Assembly: GCF_016879755.1 (NCBI RefSeq)
Contig: NZ_WOFU01000004.1
Span: 523,983-587,982 of the forward strand
Direction of reading: 5' to 3'
Origin: Bacillus sp. B15-48
GTDB lineage: Bacteria; Bacillota; Bacilli; Bacillales; Cytobacillaceae
Length of the DNA stretch: 64,000 nt
A model generated the notes under the pieces. That model was given only the letters and a program-made list of their open reading frames with translations, was not told the DNA's origin and did no database searches. Below, in pieces: positions 43,029-51,383 of this stretch (positions within the stretch are counted from its first letter, which is position 1; every line of letters starts with the position of its first letter). The position numbers and the translations under genes are program-made.

Positions 43029-43061
43029 GGGATTCCCTCCTTAAATTGAGTAGGTACTTAT

Positions 43062-44249
43062 TTAACTAAACAATCCTGTATTGGTAAACTCTTCGAATTC
43101 TGCTTGTGAATATCCGAGTTTTTTCATTATTTCTTTTGTATTGGCCTCGGAATTCGGAATCGCTGTATGACGATATTCAGGGCTAGATTCTGAAAATTTA
43201 ATTGGATTAGCAATTTGTTTTACTTTTCTTCCATTCGGTCCTGGAACTTCCACGACCATGCATCGCTCCTGCACAAGCGGCCCTTCTAGTACCTCTGAAA
43301 GAGTAAGGACTGGTTCAACGCAGGCATCTGCCTCATTAAATTCAATCATCCACTCGTCCAATGTTTTCCGCTTAATGATTTCTTTAATTTCTTGTTTGAC
43401 TTGGTCAACGTTTTTCGGGGTTACCCCACCGGCGGTAAGCTCCGGTCTTCCGATTGTTTGGCAAAAGGCCTTGAAAAATTGTGGTTCCACGCCACCGAAA
43501 CTTAAATATCTGCCATCCAGCGTTGCATAATAATCGTACAGCGATCCACCATTCAACATATTATCTTCCATGCCTGCGTCCTTCCCATCTACTAAATAAG
43601 CAGCTCCCTTCATGAACGAGTTGAATGCAATCATTCCATCCGTCATGGAAACATCAATATGCTGTCCTTTTCCCGTTCGCTCACGATAGATGACCGCTGA
43701 CAATATCCCAATAATTGCATTGTTTGAGCCTGCAGCAATATCTGCCATTTGGATTCCAATAAGGGGCGGACCTGATTCTTTTTTCCCTGAATAGGAAGCA
43801 ACACCGGACTGTGCTATGTAATTGATATCATGTCCTGCACGATCCTTCATTGGTCCTGTTTGGCCGTATCCGGTTAACGAGCAATAAATTAATCTTGGAT
43901 TTATTTCTTTTAAACTCTCATAATCGAGATTGAATTTTGCCATCACACCTGGTCGAAATTGCTCAATAATAATGTCATATTCACCAATCAGCTGATGAAT
44001 AACTTCGATTGCCCGAGAATCTTTAAGATTTAAAGTCATTACCTTTTTATTTCTTCCTAATTGTGCAGAGACGGCTGACATTTCTGTCTCAGGTAAAAAC
44101 GGGGGTAAATAATCGACAACATCCGGCCTAGAACCTGATTTAATTCTGAGGACATCTGCGCCCATATCTGCTAAACACATCGTCGCATAAGGTCCTGGAA
44201 CCAATGTACTGAAATCTAGTATTTTTAAACCTTCTAATGCACCAGCCAT
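43062..44249 (-). CDS. Family III CoA-transferase / alpha-methylacyl-CoA racemase-like (CaiB/BaiF)
   Basis: 395 residues from ATG 44249 behind AAAGGAG; the earlier ATG at 44306 has none. The class III fold shows LEGLKILDFSTLVPGPYATM, GADVLRIKSG, the active Asp in RAGHDINYIAQSG and GKGQHIDVSMTDG. The His-Asp in GHD and the Asp in ADIAAGS are both retained, as in alpha-methylacyl-CoA racemases, so it may be a racemase that sets the stereochemistry of a 2-substituted acyl-CoA instead of a CoA-transferase. Sequence alone does not decide. Confidence 0.82.
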   Translation of the reverse strand: MAGALEGLKILDFSTLVPGPYATMCLADMGADVLRIKSGSRPDVVDYLPPFLPETEMSAVSAQLGRNKKVMTLNLKDSRAIEVIHQLIGEYDIIIEQFRPGVMAKFNLDYESLKEINPRLIYCSLTGYGQTGPMKDRAGHDINYIAQSGVASYSGKKESGPPLIGIQMADIAAGSNNAIIGILSAVIYRERTGKGQHIDVSMTDGMIAFNSFMKGAAYLVDGKDAGMEDNMLNGGSLYDYYATLDGRYLSFGGVEPQFFKAFCQTIGRPELTAGGVTPKNVDQVKQEIKEIIKRKTLDEWMIEFNEADACVEPVLTLSEVLEGPLVQERCMVVEVPGPNGRKVKQIANPIKFSESSPEYRHTAIPNSEANTKEIMKKLGYSQAEFEEFTNTGLFS

Positions 44250-44302
44250 TTGAACTCCTTTCTGTATGTTCCTTTTATAAGGAATGTAACGATTTCTATT
44301 TT

Positions 44303-45343
44303 TCAATCAAAATGATAATCAATCTTTTGAAAATGGGACCTTGCTTTTTCAGAGATTTCTTCAGGAATGTAAAAAGCAAGTGACTCCTGATGCAAAGCTT
44401 GAAAAAAATTAATATCACTTGTCTCGAGGATTCCTGATGTATGACGTGGAATCAAACGAACATGAATAGGTTCCTTATTTACTGAATCTTCTGATATATT
44501 CAGGGATAAATTAAAACTCTCAAACCCTTGTTCGGTAAGGACTTTAAAAATACATGTTAATCCTTTTGCAAAATTCAACCAATCTTGTTTTTTAAGATCA
44601 TCAATGGAGCGTGCTTGAGGAAAAACAACAATAAAATCATTATGACTTTTAGGGGCGTAAGCATGTATCCAATGAATATTGCCATATTCTCCAATCCATC
44701 TTTCACCAAGTTTTTTTTCGGCCTCAATTAAGGATAAAAAGAAGGATTTCCCAGTTTGCTTTTCATATGAACTAGTTTTTTCTTTTATTATAGATTGATA
44801 GTTGGTTTGTGATTCTGAAACCATCACTTGTATATGCGGATGCAGGATACTCCCTCCCGAAAGCGGTAAGTAATTCCAATTAATAGAAGCACATCTAGCC
44901 TTATTATCCGTTGCCATTACCTTTTCAAGATAACGTTGTGCAACCATAAATCCATCTCTAATCATACTCGGCGTAAAATCCTCTAATCGGACATAGTGTT
45001 GATTAGAAAAAATGACAACTCCATTATGTTTGCTGTACGGAAACAGGTTTGGAAAACAAACAGCATTTCCGTGAAAAAACCTACCTTGCTCAGCTATTTC
45101 TTGTGGAAAAACAGGGGTTACTTTCATCAGGTTTTCATTGCAGAACGGACAATTGGTCCCAGCTGTTAATTTGGATTTTTCAGTATAATCAGGAGGGATG
45201 ATGGTCAACCCCGGATTAAAAATAAGTCGTGACGTTTCCCCTGTCAGTGGATCAAAGCGAATTTCTGTTTTTCTTTCAATTACATTGCCTTGGTGATCCG
45301 TAAAAGTAAACCATTCTTCTTTTTTTCTAAATTCAATCCTCAT
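44303..45343 (-). CDS. GalT-like nucleotidyltransferase in a CoA catabolic operon
   Basis: 346 residues, matching the length of galactose-1-phosphate uridylyltransferases. The catalytic HPHIQ (His-x-His-x-Gln) is near residue 170 in GGSILHPHIQVMV; RFDPLTGETSRLIF resembles the GalT N-terminal signature; CPFC near residue 66 and RLIPRHTSGI near the C-terminus suggest the usual metal sites. GalT-superfamily enzymes form a covalent nucleotidyl-His intermediate. No sugar gene is nearby: it lies between the HSD10-type SDR (14 bp) and the CaiB-type protein. Its role in CoA-thioester breakdown is unknown; it could transfer a nucleotide to or from a phosphorylated intermediate. Confidence 0.8.
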   Translation of the reverse strand: MRIEFRKKEEWFTFTDHQGNVIERKTEIRFDPLTGETSRLIFNPGLTIIPPDYTEKSKLTAGTNCPFCNENLMKVTPVFPQEIAEQGRFFHGNAVCFPNLFPYSKHNGVVIFSNQHYVRLEDFTPSMIRDGFMVAQRYLEKVMATDNKARCASINWNYLPLSGGSILHPHIQVMVSESQTNYQSIIKEKTSSYEKQTGKSFFLSLIEAEKKLGERWIGEYGNIHWIHAYAPKSHNDFIVVFPQARSIDDLKKQDWLNFAKGLTCIFKVLTEQGFESFNLSLNISEDSVNKEPIHVRLIPRHTSGILETSDINFFQALHQESLAFYIPEEISEKARSHFQKIDYHFD

Positions 45344-45357
45344 CAGTTACACCCCAT

Positions 45358-46125
45358 TTATTTAGCTGGGAGCTGTGCAGCACCATCGAGCATAATAGTT
45401 GTTCCGTTTAGATAAGGGTTTTCAACAATATGCTTTACTGTTTCTGCAAATTCTTCCGGTTTTCCTAACCGTTTCGGGAAAGGAATATGGTTGGCTAATT
45501 CCTGCTTAAATGAATCCGGCATTCCACTGGACATCTGGGTTTCAAAAAGTCCTGGAGAAATCGATACAATTCGCATTCCATAGTCACCGATTTCTCTAGC
45601 AATTGGTAATGTCATTCCGATGACCCCTGCTTTTGATGCACTATACGCGGCTTGTCCTAATTGTCCACCAAAAGCGGCAGCAGAGGCTGTATTAACGATG
45701 ACCCCTCTTTCCCCATTTTCGTTTGGTTCATTCTTCATCATTTCCTGGACAGCATAACGAACCACGTTCATTGTACCGATTAGATTGACCTGTAACACTT
45801 GATTGAACTTTTCTATCGGAAATAGCCCTTTTTTTGAAAAGACTTTTGAAGCGAAAATAAGGCCTGCACAGTTTACTGCCACATGAATGGCTCCAAAGGT
45901 TTGGATCACCTTTTCAACGGAGTCACGGACAGAGTTATCATCACTCACATCTGTTTTACAAAAAACGGCTGAGTCTCCAAGTTCTCTTACTAAGTTTTCT
46001 CCTCTATCTTCATTTAGGTCCAAAATTCCAACCTTTGCTCCGTTTTCTACCGCCAGGCGGGAACATGCTTCCCCAAGACCAGAGGCACCCCCAGTGATAA
46101 TAAAAACTCGATTGGCTAGTTTCAT
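45358..46125 (-). CDS. SDR of HSD10 / type II 3-hydroxyacyl-CoA dehydrogenase type
   Basis: 255 residues. NAD motif GGASGLGEACS with Asp in GILDLNED (NAD preference), NCAG, catalytic Ser in NTASAAAF and Tyr-Lys in QAAYSASKAG. The insert MKNEPNENGERGVIVN and the C-terminal PFPKRLGKPEEFAETVKHIV are typical of HSD17B10, which oxidises 2-methyl-3-hydroxyacyl-CoA and steroids. BadH of cyclohexanecarboxylate breakdown is a related alternative. ATG behind GGGGGAT, 11 bp after the crotonase stop. Confidence 0.88.
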   Translation of the reverse strand: MKLANRVFIITGGASGLGEACSRLAVENGAKVGILDLNEDRGENLVRELGDSAVFCKTDVSDDNSVRDSVEKVIQTFGAIHVAVNCAGLIFASKVFSKKGLFPIEKFNQVLQVNLIGTMNVVRYAVQEMMKNEPNENGERGVIVNTASAAAFGGQLGQAAYSASKAGVIGMTLPIAREIGDYGMRIVSISPGLFETQMSSGMPDSFKQELANHIPFPKRLGKPEEFAETVKHIVENPYLNGTTIMLDGAAQLPAK

Positions 46126-46136
46126 TGTTATCCCCC

Positions 46137-46925
46137 TTAATACCCCTTAAATTGTGGTTTTCTCTTTTCCTTAAAGGCCTTAAGCCCTTCAGCAAGATCA
46201 TAAGAACGAGCATGCTGCCTTAAATTTAGAATCTCATGGCGAAGAGCTGCCTCCTGCGTCTGATCCATTGAGGCGTTTGCTACTTCTTTCATTCGCCGAA
46301 GCACCAATGGGCTCTTAGAAGCTAATAATTCAACATACTTTTCAACTTCTTCCGTTAGCTCATTGTCTGCGACTACCTTATTGACCAAGCCAAATCTTTC
46401 GAGCTCAGCAGCTGGAAGAAATTCACCGCTAAACAATAGATGCTTAGCACGATTCAATCCAATCTTTTTTGGAAGAACAGCTGCACCGCCGGCCCCAGGA
46501 AATACACCAAAATTAGAATGTGCATCGCCAATTTTTGCACTTTCAACAGCATAGACGATATCACAACACATAACGAGTTCAAGACCGCCTGCAAGGGCTA
46601 AACCATTCACTGCAGCAATGACCGGTTTTGGCATTGTTCGAATCAGTTCACCAACATCACTGAACAAATCAAGAAAATCTCGCTTCCCAAGCTCAGGATT
46701 CTCAATTGAGGATAGGACATTTTTTAAGTCTGCTCCGGCGCAGAATGCATCCCCTTTCCCAGTAAATACGATTGCCTTGATCTCTTGATCTGATTTACAT
46801 TCAGTTAAAGCACTTTCCAATTCAAGCAACATTTGTGAGGAAATTGAATTCTTCTGTTTAGGTCTATTTAAAAAAATCCAAGCGCCGGCGCCCCGGCGCT
46901 CAAATTGAATCGTTTCATATAACAT
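46137..46925 (-). CDS. Crotonase-family enzyme with one catalytic glutamate
   Basis: 262 residues from ATG 46925, behind AAAGGTGACA. Oxyanion loop GKGDAFCAGADLKN; the first Glu is kept (LAGGLELVMCCD) but the second is replaced (DAHSNFGVFPGAGG). This pattern occurs in crotonases that perform retro-Claisen cleavage, isomerisation or dehydration of unusual substrates, for example BadI-like ring hydrolases. Lies between the activase and the HSD10-type SDR. Confidence 0.82.
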   Translation of the reverse strand: MLYETIQFERRGAGAWIFLNRPKQKNSISSQMLLELESALTECKSDQEIKAIVFTGKGDAFCAGADLKNVLSSIENPELGKRDFLDLFSDVGELIRTMPKPVIAAVNGLALAGGLELVMCCDIVYAVESAKIGDAHSNFGVFPGAGGAAVLPKKIGLNRAKHLLFSGEFLPAAELERFGLVNKVVADNELTEEVEKYVELLASKSPLVLRRMKEVANASMDQTQEAALRHEILNLRQHARSYDLAEGLKAFKEKRKPQFKGY

Positions 46926-46949
46926 GGCTGTCACCTTTCTTTATAAAAG

Positions 46950-47855
46950 TCATCTACTGTTTAATTGGATCGTTTGAACACTACAAGTGGCGCAGTCTTT
47001 AGCCGGTCCCCTTGCTTTATTTAAGTCTTCTTCCTCTTCTACTTTTTTCCTTAGACCAGTTGCAAAGTCATTAGCAAAAATGGCCGCCCCTAGTGCACCA
47101 ACAATTTGTGGTTCTTCCGGAATATGAATAGAAACACCTAATGATTTTTCTAGAGCAGTCGTCAAACCAATGTTCTTGGCACCGCCCCCAGTCATCATAA
47201 CCGGTGATTGCAAGCCAACACGGCCAACTAGTCCCTTCATTCTCGCTGAAATTGCTCGATGCATTCCAGAGAGAATATCTTCTGTTGTGTTCCCATCCGC
47301 TACTAAAGAAATAACTTCTGATTCAGCAAATGTTGTACACATACTGCTTATTTTTATATCGGCATCTGATTTGAGTGATAATTCCCCGATTTTAGATAAT
47401 TTAACATCTAACGCTCTCGCTAATACCTCTAAAAATTGTCCCGTTCCAGCAGCACATTTATCATTCATCGCAAAGTTTTTGACATTTCCTTCTGGATCAA
47501 CTGCAATGACTTTACTGTCCTGGCCTCCGATATCAATGACTGTTTTCACATCAGGATAGAGATAATTTGCCCCTCTAGCGTGGCAGCTTATTTCCGTAAG
47601 ATTTTTACCTGCTATGGCTAATCTCTTTCGTCCATAACCTGTGCTCACTGTATAAGTAATGTCGTCTATCTCCAAACCGGCTTTCTCTAATGCCTCTTCG
47701 ATTGCCAATTTTACGGCCTTTTCGCTTACAAATCCAAGTTGTTTCACGCTATGGGAAACAATACGTTTATTACCGTCGAGTATGACCGCTTTCCCAGTCA
47801 AAGAACCACTATCAACCCCCATTGTATAAAAGGGTATTTCTTTATTAGAAGTCAT
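46950..47855 (-). CDS. ASKHA-type activase of the 2-hydroxyacyl-CoA dehydratase / benzoyl-CoA reductase family
   Basis: 301 residues. The acetate kinase/Hsp70-like ATPase fold begins GVDSGSLTGKAVILDG; VIDIGGQDSK is the second phosphate motif. Two cysteines, in NDKCAAGTGQF and SSMCTTFAESEV, are the known ligands of the single 4Fe-4S cluster bridging the homodimer. The activase injects a low-potential electron into the dehydratase at ATP cost. Only one ATPase is present, as in HgdC systems, not two (BcrA+BcrD) as in class I benzoyl-CoA reductases. The extra C-terminal CATCS may bind another metal. ATG behind AAAGGAG. Confidence 0.9.
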   Translation of the reverse strand: MTSNKEIPFYTMGVDSGSLTGKAVILDGNKRIVSHSVKQLGFVSEKAVKLAIEEALEKAGLEIDDITYTVSTGYGRKRLAIAGKNLTEISCHARGANYLYPDVKTVIDIGGQDSKVIAVDPEGNVKNFAMNDKCAAGTGQFLEVLARALDVKLSKIGELSLKSDADIKISSMCTTFAESEVISLVADGNTTEDILSGMHRAISARMKGLVGRVGLQSPVMMTGGGAKNIGLTTALEKSLGVSIHIPEEPQIVGALGAAIFANDFATGLRKKVEEEEDLNKARGPAKDCATCSVQTIQLNSR

Positions 47856-47915
47856 TCACTTCACTCCTTTTCCCGTTTCTTCCACTTGATGCTAATAAAC
47901 CCAAATTTGTGACAC

Positions 47916-47944
47916 TTTCCGGGAATGAACAGCATTCCCGGAAA
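47916..47944. other. Perfect intercistronic hairpin between dehydratase and activase genes
   Basis: Arms TTTCCGGGAATG and CATTCCCGGAAA pair over 12 bp with a 5-base loop. No T-run follows on the minus strand, so it is not an ordinary terminator. It may cut or protect the transcript and lower activase expression relative to the dehydratase subunits. Confidence 0.8.
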
Positions 47945-47952
47945 ACAAAATC

Positions 47953-49257
47953 TTACCCTCTACTTTTCTTAGCCTCAAGACTTTCAATAAGCGCCTCAAT
48001 GCGTGTATTCACAAGTTCTTCCTTATAGAATGATTCATCAACCATATCTCCTTCAAACGAAGTAGATTGAATGCCCATTTTCTTATTTAAATTTTCAGCT
48101 AAAAGAAAATGTGAGCGGGAAAATGATCGACATGTTCTTGCACCATGGAAGACAATCCCGTCAATCGAATAATCTTCAGATAATTTCATCATCCTCTCTT
48201 CTGTGATCGGATATCCAAGGTTTAACTGACATTCAAGATGGTTGATGGCAATCCCTTCAAGTGGATTTTCAGGATCAATTGAATCAGGCTCATGCCAGAA
48301 TGCCATATGCGTATAACGACCGGCTACAACTGTCGCATCATAACTTGCAAACTTATCAGCCATCCATCCAAGCTTGTTCCAGTTCATAATTCCTTCCCAG
48401 AATATTCTGTATTTTTCATTCGGAACAGCACTAATCCCATTATCGAGTCTCTCTTGAACTTCATCCTTAACCGCTTGCATTGCTTCGACTGTTCCAGGCC
48501 ATCCTGAAAGATAGTTTACAGGGGCAATTTGAATGGTCCAGTCAAAGAAACTAGCTGGTGCTGGTTTCGCTTGACATAACTCCATTGCTTCCATGCGGAG
48601 TTTTCCAACTTGTTTCGTTACACCCATTAACTCACTGAATTTATCCCAGTTATACGGTTTACCACTCACGACTTCTAAGAATTTAATTAAATCCTCAAAC
48701 TGTCTGACAACATATTTGACATTTTCCTCATATTCCTCACCCTTCATATATGTGGAGCCGTTGCGACCCATATGGTACGGAATGACAACGTTAAACCATG
48801 GAATCTTTTTACCAAAGACACGCTCAATCGCCCAATCCCACTGCGGCCCGGTAGAACAGCCTGGATAACAGGTGATAATCGCGTCTGGGGCAGGAATTTC
48901 GGTGGCAATTGGTCCTGGATTTAGATCATCAGGAACCCCTAACTCTGCAAACATTGCACAGCCCATCTGGGTTCTTGCATAGGAACAAAGTTCACGGTTA
49001 AACCCATGATTTTCTGCAAAAATTTGCGGTTCTTTTTCCTCATGCCTTGCTGCAACACGTGCCCCATAACCTTCCCCGTGGATCCATGCCATATCTTGTG
49101 CTCCTATAAAAGGTCCAATCGGCAGACCTGTCGTATAAACGACCTTTTTCCCCGTCTTTTTGGCATTAATCAAATCTTCCCAATACTCATTCACCAGTTT
49201 ATTTACTAACTTTCCAGATTTTAATCGATTTGCTCTTTTTGCCTCTTGTACTGCCAT
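47953..49257 (-). CDS. 2-hydroxyacyl-CoA dehydratase / benzoyl-CoA reductase-like subunit (BcrB-like)
   Basis: 434 residues, close to BcrB/BzdO (about 435-450) and shorter than HgdA. Features: KKVVYTTGLPIGPFIGAQDM, cysteines at 91, 100, 130 and 134 (ITCYPGCSTGPQWDW), and later HLECQLNLGYP and HGARTCRSFS. The conserved cysteines carry the catalytic iron-sulfur cluster. It forms a heterodimer with the product of 49289. By size and motif it is nearer to benzoyl-CoA reductase B subunits than to glutaryl-type dehydratases, but the single activase points the other way. ATG behind AAGGGGATG. Confidence 0.85.
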   Translation of the reverse strand: MAVQEAKRANRLKSGKLVNKLVNEYWEDLINAKKTGKKVVYTTGLPIGPFIGAQDMAWIHGEGYGARVAARHEEKEPQIFAENHGFNRELCSYARTQMGCAMFAELGVPDDLNPGPIATEIPAPDAIITCYPGCSTGPQWDWAIERVFGKKIPWFNVVIPYHMGRNGSTYMKGEEYEENVKYVVRQFEDLIKFLEVVSGKPYNWDKFSELMGVTKQVGKLRMEAMELCQAKPAPASFFDWTIQIAPVNYLSGWPGTVEAMQAVKDEVQERLDNGISAVPNEKYRIFWEGIMNWNKLGWMADKFASYDATVVAGRYTHMAFWHEPDSIDPENPLEGIAINHLECQLNLGYPITEERMMKLSEDYSIDGIVFHGARTCRSFSRSHFLLAENLNKKMGIQSTSFEGDMVDESFYKEELVNTRIEALIESLEAKKSRG

Positions 49258-49288
49258 TTATCTTCATCCCCTTCATTCTTTTTTAAAA

Positions 49289-50443
49289 TTAAACAGCCAT
49301 TTCCACAAATGCTTCAAGCCTAGTCTTAATTGTCTCTATTGAATCAAGTTCATGTGAAAGTTCTAATAGAAGGTGTGGAATTTTCTCAGCCTGCATCGCA
49401 TCTTTAATGTCTGGATAGAAGAACATATGTGGCTCACAAAATTGTGTCATGAGAATTACAAGTTGATCGGCTTTATGCTTTCTCATTGAATCGACAAGAT
49501 ACTGCGGCCAATCAGTTTTCGGATCACATCTCGTTGGACAAGGGACACTAGTGTTCTTTTCTAAGTAATGATCAGCAATTGCCTCAATTGGTTCACGGTC
49601 TTCAGCAATATTATTACTTGTGTATCTATACCCGTGGAAAAGGTCATCTCCGACAACAACTGCTCCTGATTCTTCTATAAGAGACAATACCTCACTTTTA
49701 GGTGCTCCACAAAAACTACCAGAGATAAACACACGAACCCCGTCATGTCTTGTAGAATTTTTTTCTGCAGCTAATTTTGCTACAAGTGTCTCAAGAATTT
49801 CGTTATGTTCCTCCTTCGGCATAACCATACTAGATTTAATAATCGACAACATCTCGCTTGAAGTTAGCAGTCCTGGGTTTTCGGATTTTAAGTCATATAT
49901 TTTTCGAATAAGGCTTCGGTTTTTATTATAGATGCGAATACTCTTAGAAATAGATTCATCACTAATTTCATTTCCTGTGAACCTTTGAATATCACGTTTT
50001 AATTCTTGTAAACCTGTAACAATATCCCCTTGCGTCCACGGTTGATTTCCTACCGGCAATCGAAAGAACATATTATTTGCGTTTGGCAGAAGATTTCCTA
50101 AAACCTCAGTTCCTCCAACAACTTGTATACAGTAATCCCCTCCTACAAAGGCATCGAGGAATTCTAGATCTCCTTTTGCTGCTTGGTCAACGATGCTTCG
50201 AGTTGGACCGCAAAAATAAGAAGGATAATAGGCGTGACCATTGGTAATTGGTTCCTCTATCACTTGTAGAACAACAGGAAGTGCGCCTGCAGCGTGAATC
50301 AGTTCTTCTGGAAAGTGCATGATATAACATCCAACCACTTTGGATCCTGTTTCCATTTTCCATTCCTTAGCTCTTTGATAAGGATTAGCTGCCACATCTG
50401 CTAATTTACTTAGAATTTCATTCGTTGATAAGTTTGAATACAT
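49289..50443 (-). CDS. 2-hydroxyacyl-CoA dehydratase / benzoyl-CoA reductase-like subunit (BcrC-like)
   Basis: 384 residues, the length of BcrC (about 380-390). The family cysteines lie in VVGCYIMHFPEELIHAAGAL, YYPSYFCGPTRS and LMTQFCEPHMFF; VPCPTRCD adds two more. The N-terminal FPEELIHAAGALPV and C-terminal KIPHLLLELSHE are standard for this superfamily. Ordered before the B-like subunit with a 31-bp gap. ATG behind AAAGGAGGT. Oxygen sensitivity is expected, which is notable in a Bacillus-like host. Confidence 0.86.
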   Translation of the reverse strand: MYSNLSTNEILSKLADVAANPYQRAKEWKMETGSKVVGCYIMHFPEELIHAAGALPVVLQVIEEPITNGHAYYPSYFCGPTRSIVDQAAKGDLEFLDAFVGGDYCIQVVGGTEVLGNLLPNANNMFFRLPVGNQPWTQGDIVTGLQELKRDIQRFTGNEISDESISKSIRIYNKNRSLIRKIYDLKSENPGLLTSSEMLSIIKSSMVMPKEEHNEILETLVAKLAAEKNSTRHDGVRVFISGSFCGAPKSEVLSLIEESGAVVVGDDLFHGYRYTSNNIAEDREPIEAIADHYLEKNTSVPCPTRCDPKTDWPQYLVDSMRKHKADQLVILMTQFCEPHMFFYPDIKDAMQAEKIPHLLLELSHELDSIETIKTRLEAFVEMAV

Positions 50444-50514
50444 TGTCGAATAACCTCCTTTAATTTGTTAGATAGCTCTGGATTTATTATTTAATAATAA
50501 TGTATTTAATAGGC

Positions 50515-51285
50515 TTAGCCTGAGAACGAGAGGCCGCCATTTATACTCAATGTTTGCCCGGTTATTTTGTCGGATTCTGGCGATGCAAAGAACAAAGCAG
50601 CTTCGGCTACATCTTCAGCATTTGGCAGGCCCAATCTCGCTCGGTCCACGGCTTTTTTAAATACATGACTAGCTTCGCTTGACATTACTTCATCAAATGC
50701 TGGAGTATCTTCGATCACTGTCAAACAGAGTGTATTGACACGAATTTGCCAACGTGCAAATTCACTTGCAAGTGCTTTGTTCATCAACACTAAACCTGCT
50801 GCGGAGGATCCAATCAGCGATTCACGTGGAGTAGCTACTCTGCCTGCATCACTTGTAATGATAATAATTTTTCCATAATTTTGTTCTCTCATATGATCAA
50901 GTGCGGCACGGATCGTATAAAGTCTAGTAAATTGTTGAGTGTTTAAACAACCTGCATAGTCGTTGGGATCCAATTCATGAAAGAACTTCGCATATTTTAC
51001 TGTAGTCCCACCGTTTGAAATTAAAATATCAATTTTACCCATTTCAGCAGCGGCTTGATCAGTCATTTTTTTAACAGAATCATATTCCCATAGATCACAT
51101 TCAAGAAAAAGCGAGCGTCTTCCCATTTGCTTGATTTCAGAAACAATTTGATTTCCAGCCTCTTGGTTTCTGCCAACAATCACTACATCTGCGCCGCTTT
51201 CAGCTAATTTCAATGCTGTCGCTTTCCCAATTCCATTGGTTCCTCCTGTGACAAGAGCGACTTTCCCTTTTAAATTTGTTATCAT
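50515..51285 (-). CDS. SDR-family protein with degenerate YxxxK active site
   Basis: 256 residues. The Rossmann part is intact (VTGGTNGIGKATALKLAESG, ISNGGTT) and the catalytic-strand Ser is there (IIIITSDAGRVA). At the place of the catalytic Tyr-x-x-x-Lys the sequence reads IGSSAAGLVLMNKALA, so the Tyr is Ile and the Lys is Ala. The C-terminal TGQTLSINGGLSFSG is normal. It may be a structural partner or use other residues for catalysis. ATG behind AAAAAGGAG. Confidence 0.82.
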   Translation of the reverse strand: MITNLKGKVALVTGGTNGIGKATALKLAESGADVVIVGRNQEAGNQIVSEIKQMGRRSLFLECDLWEYDSVKKMTDQAAAEMGKIDILISNGGTTVKYAKFFHELDPNDYAGCLNTQQFTRLYTIRAALDHMREQNYGKIIIITSDAGRVATPRESLIGSSAAGLVLMNKALASEFARWQIRVNTLCLTVIEDTPAFDEVMSSEASHVFKKAVDRARLGLPNAEDVAEAALFFASPESDKITGQTLSINGGLSFSG

Positions 51286-51383
51286 AATTATCTCCTTTTT
51301 CTATATTTAGTTAATATTAAGATAACTCTTTGGACACATAAATTAGATATCGTTAATGTGTATTTGATTCAACTCACTCTGTA

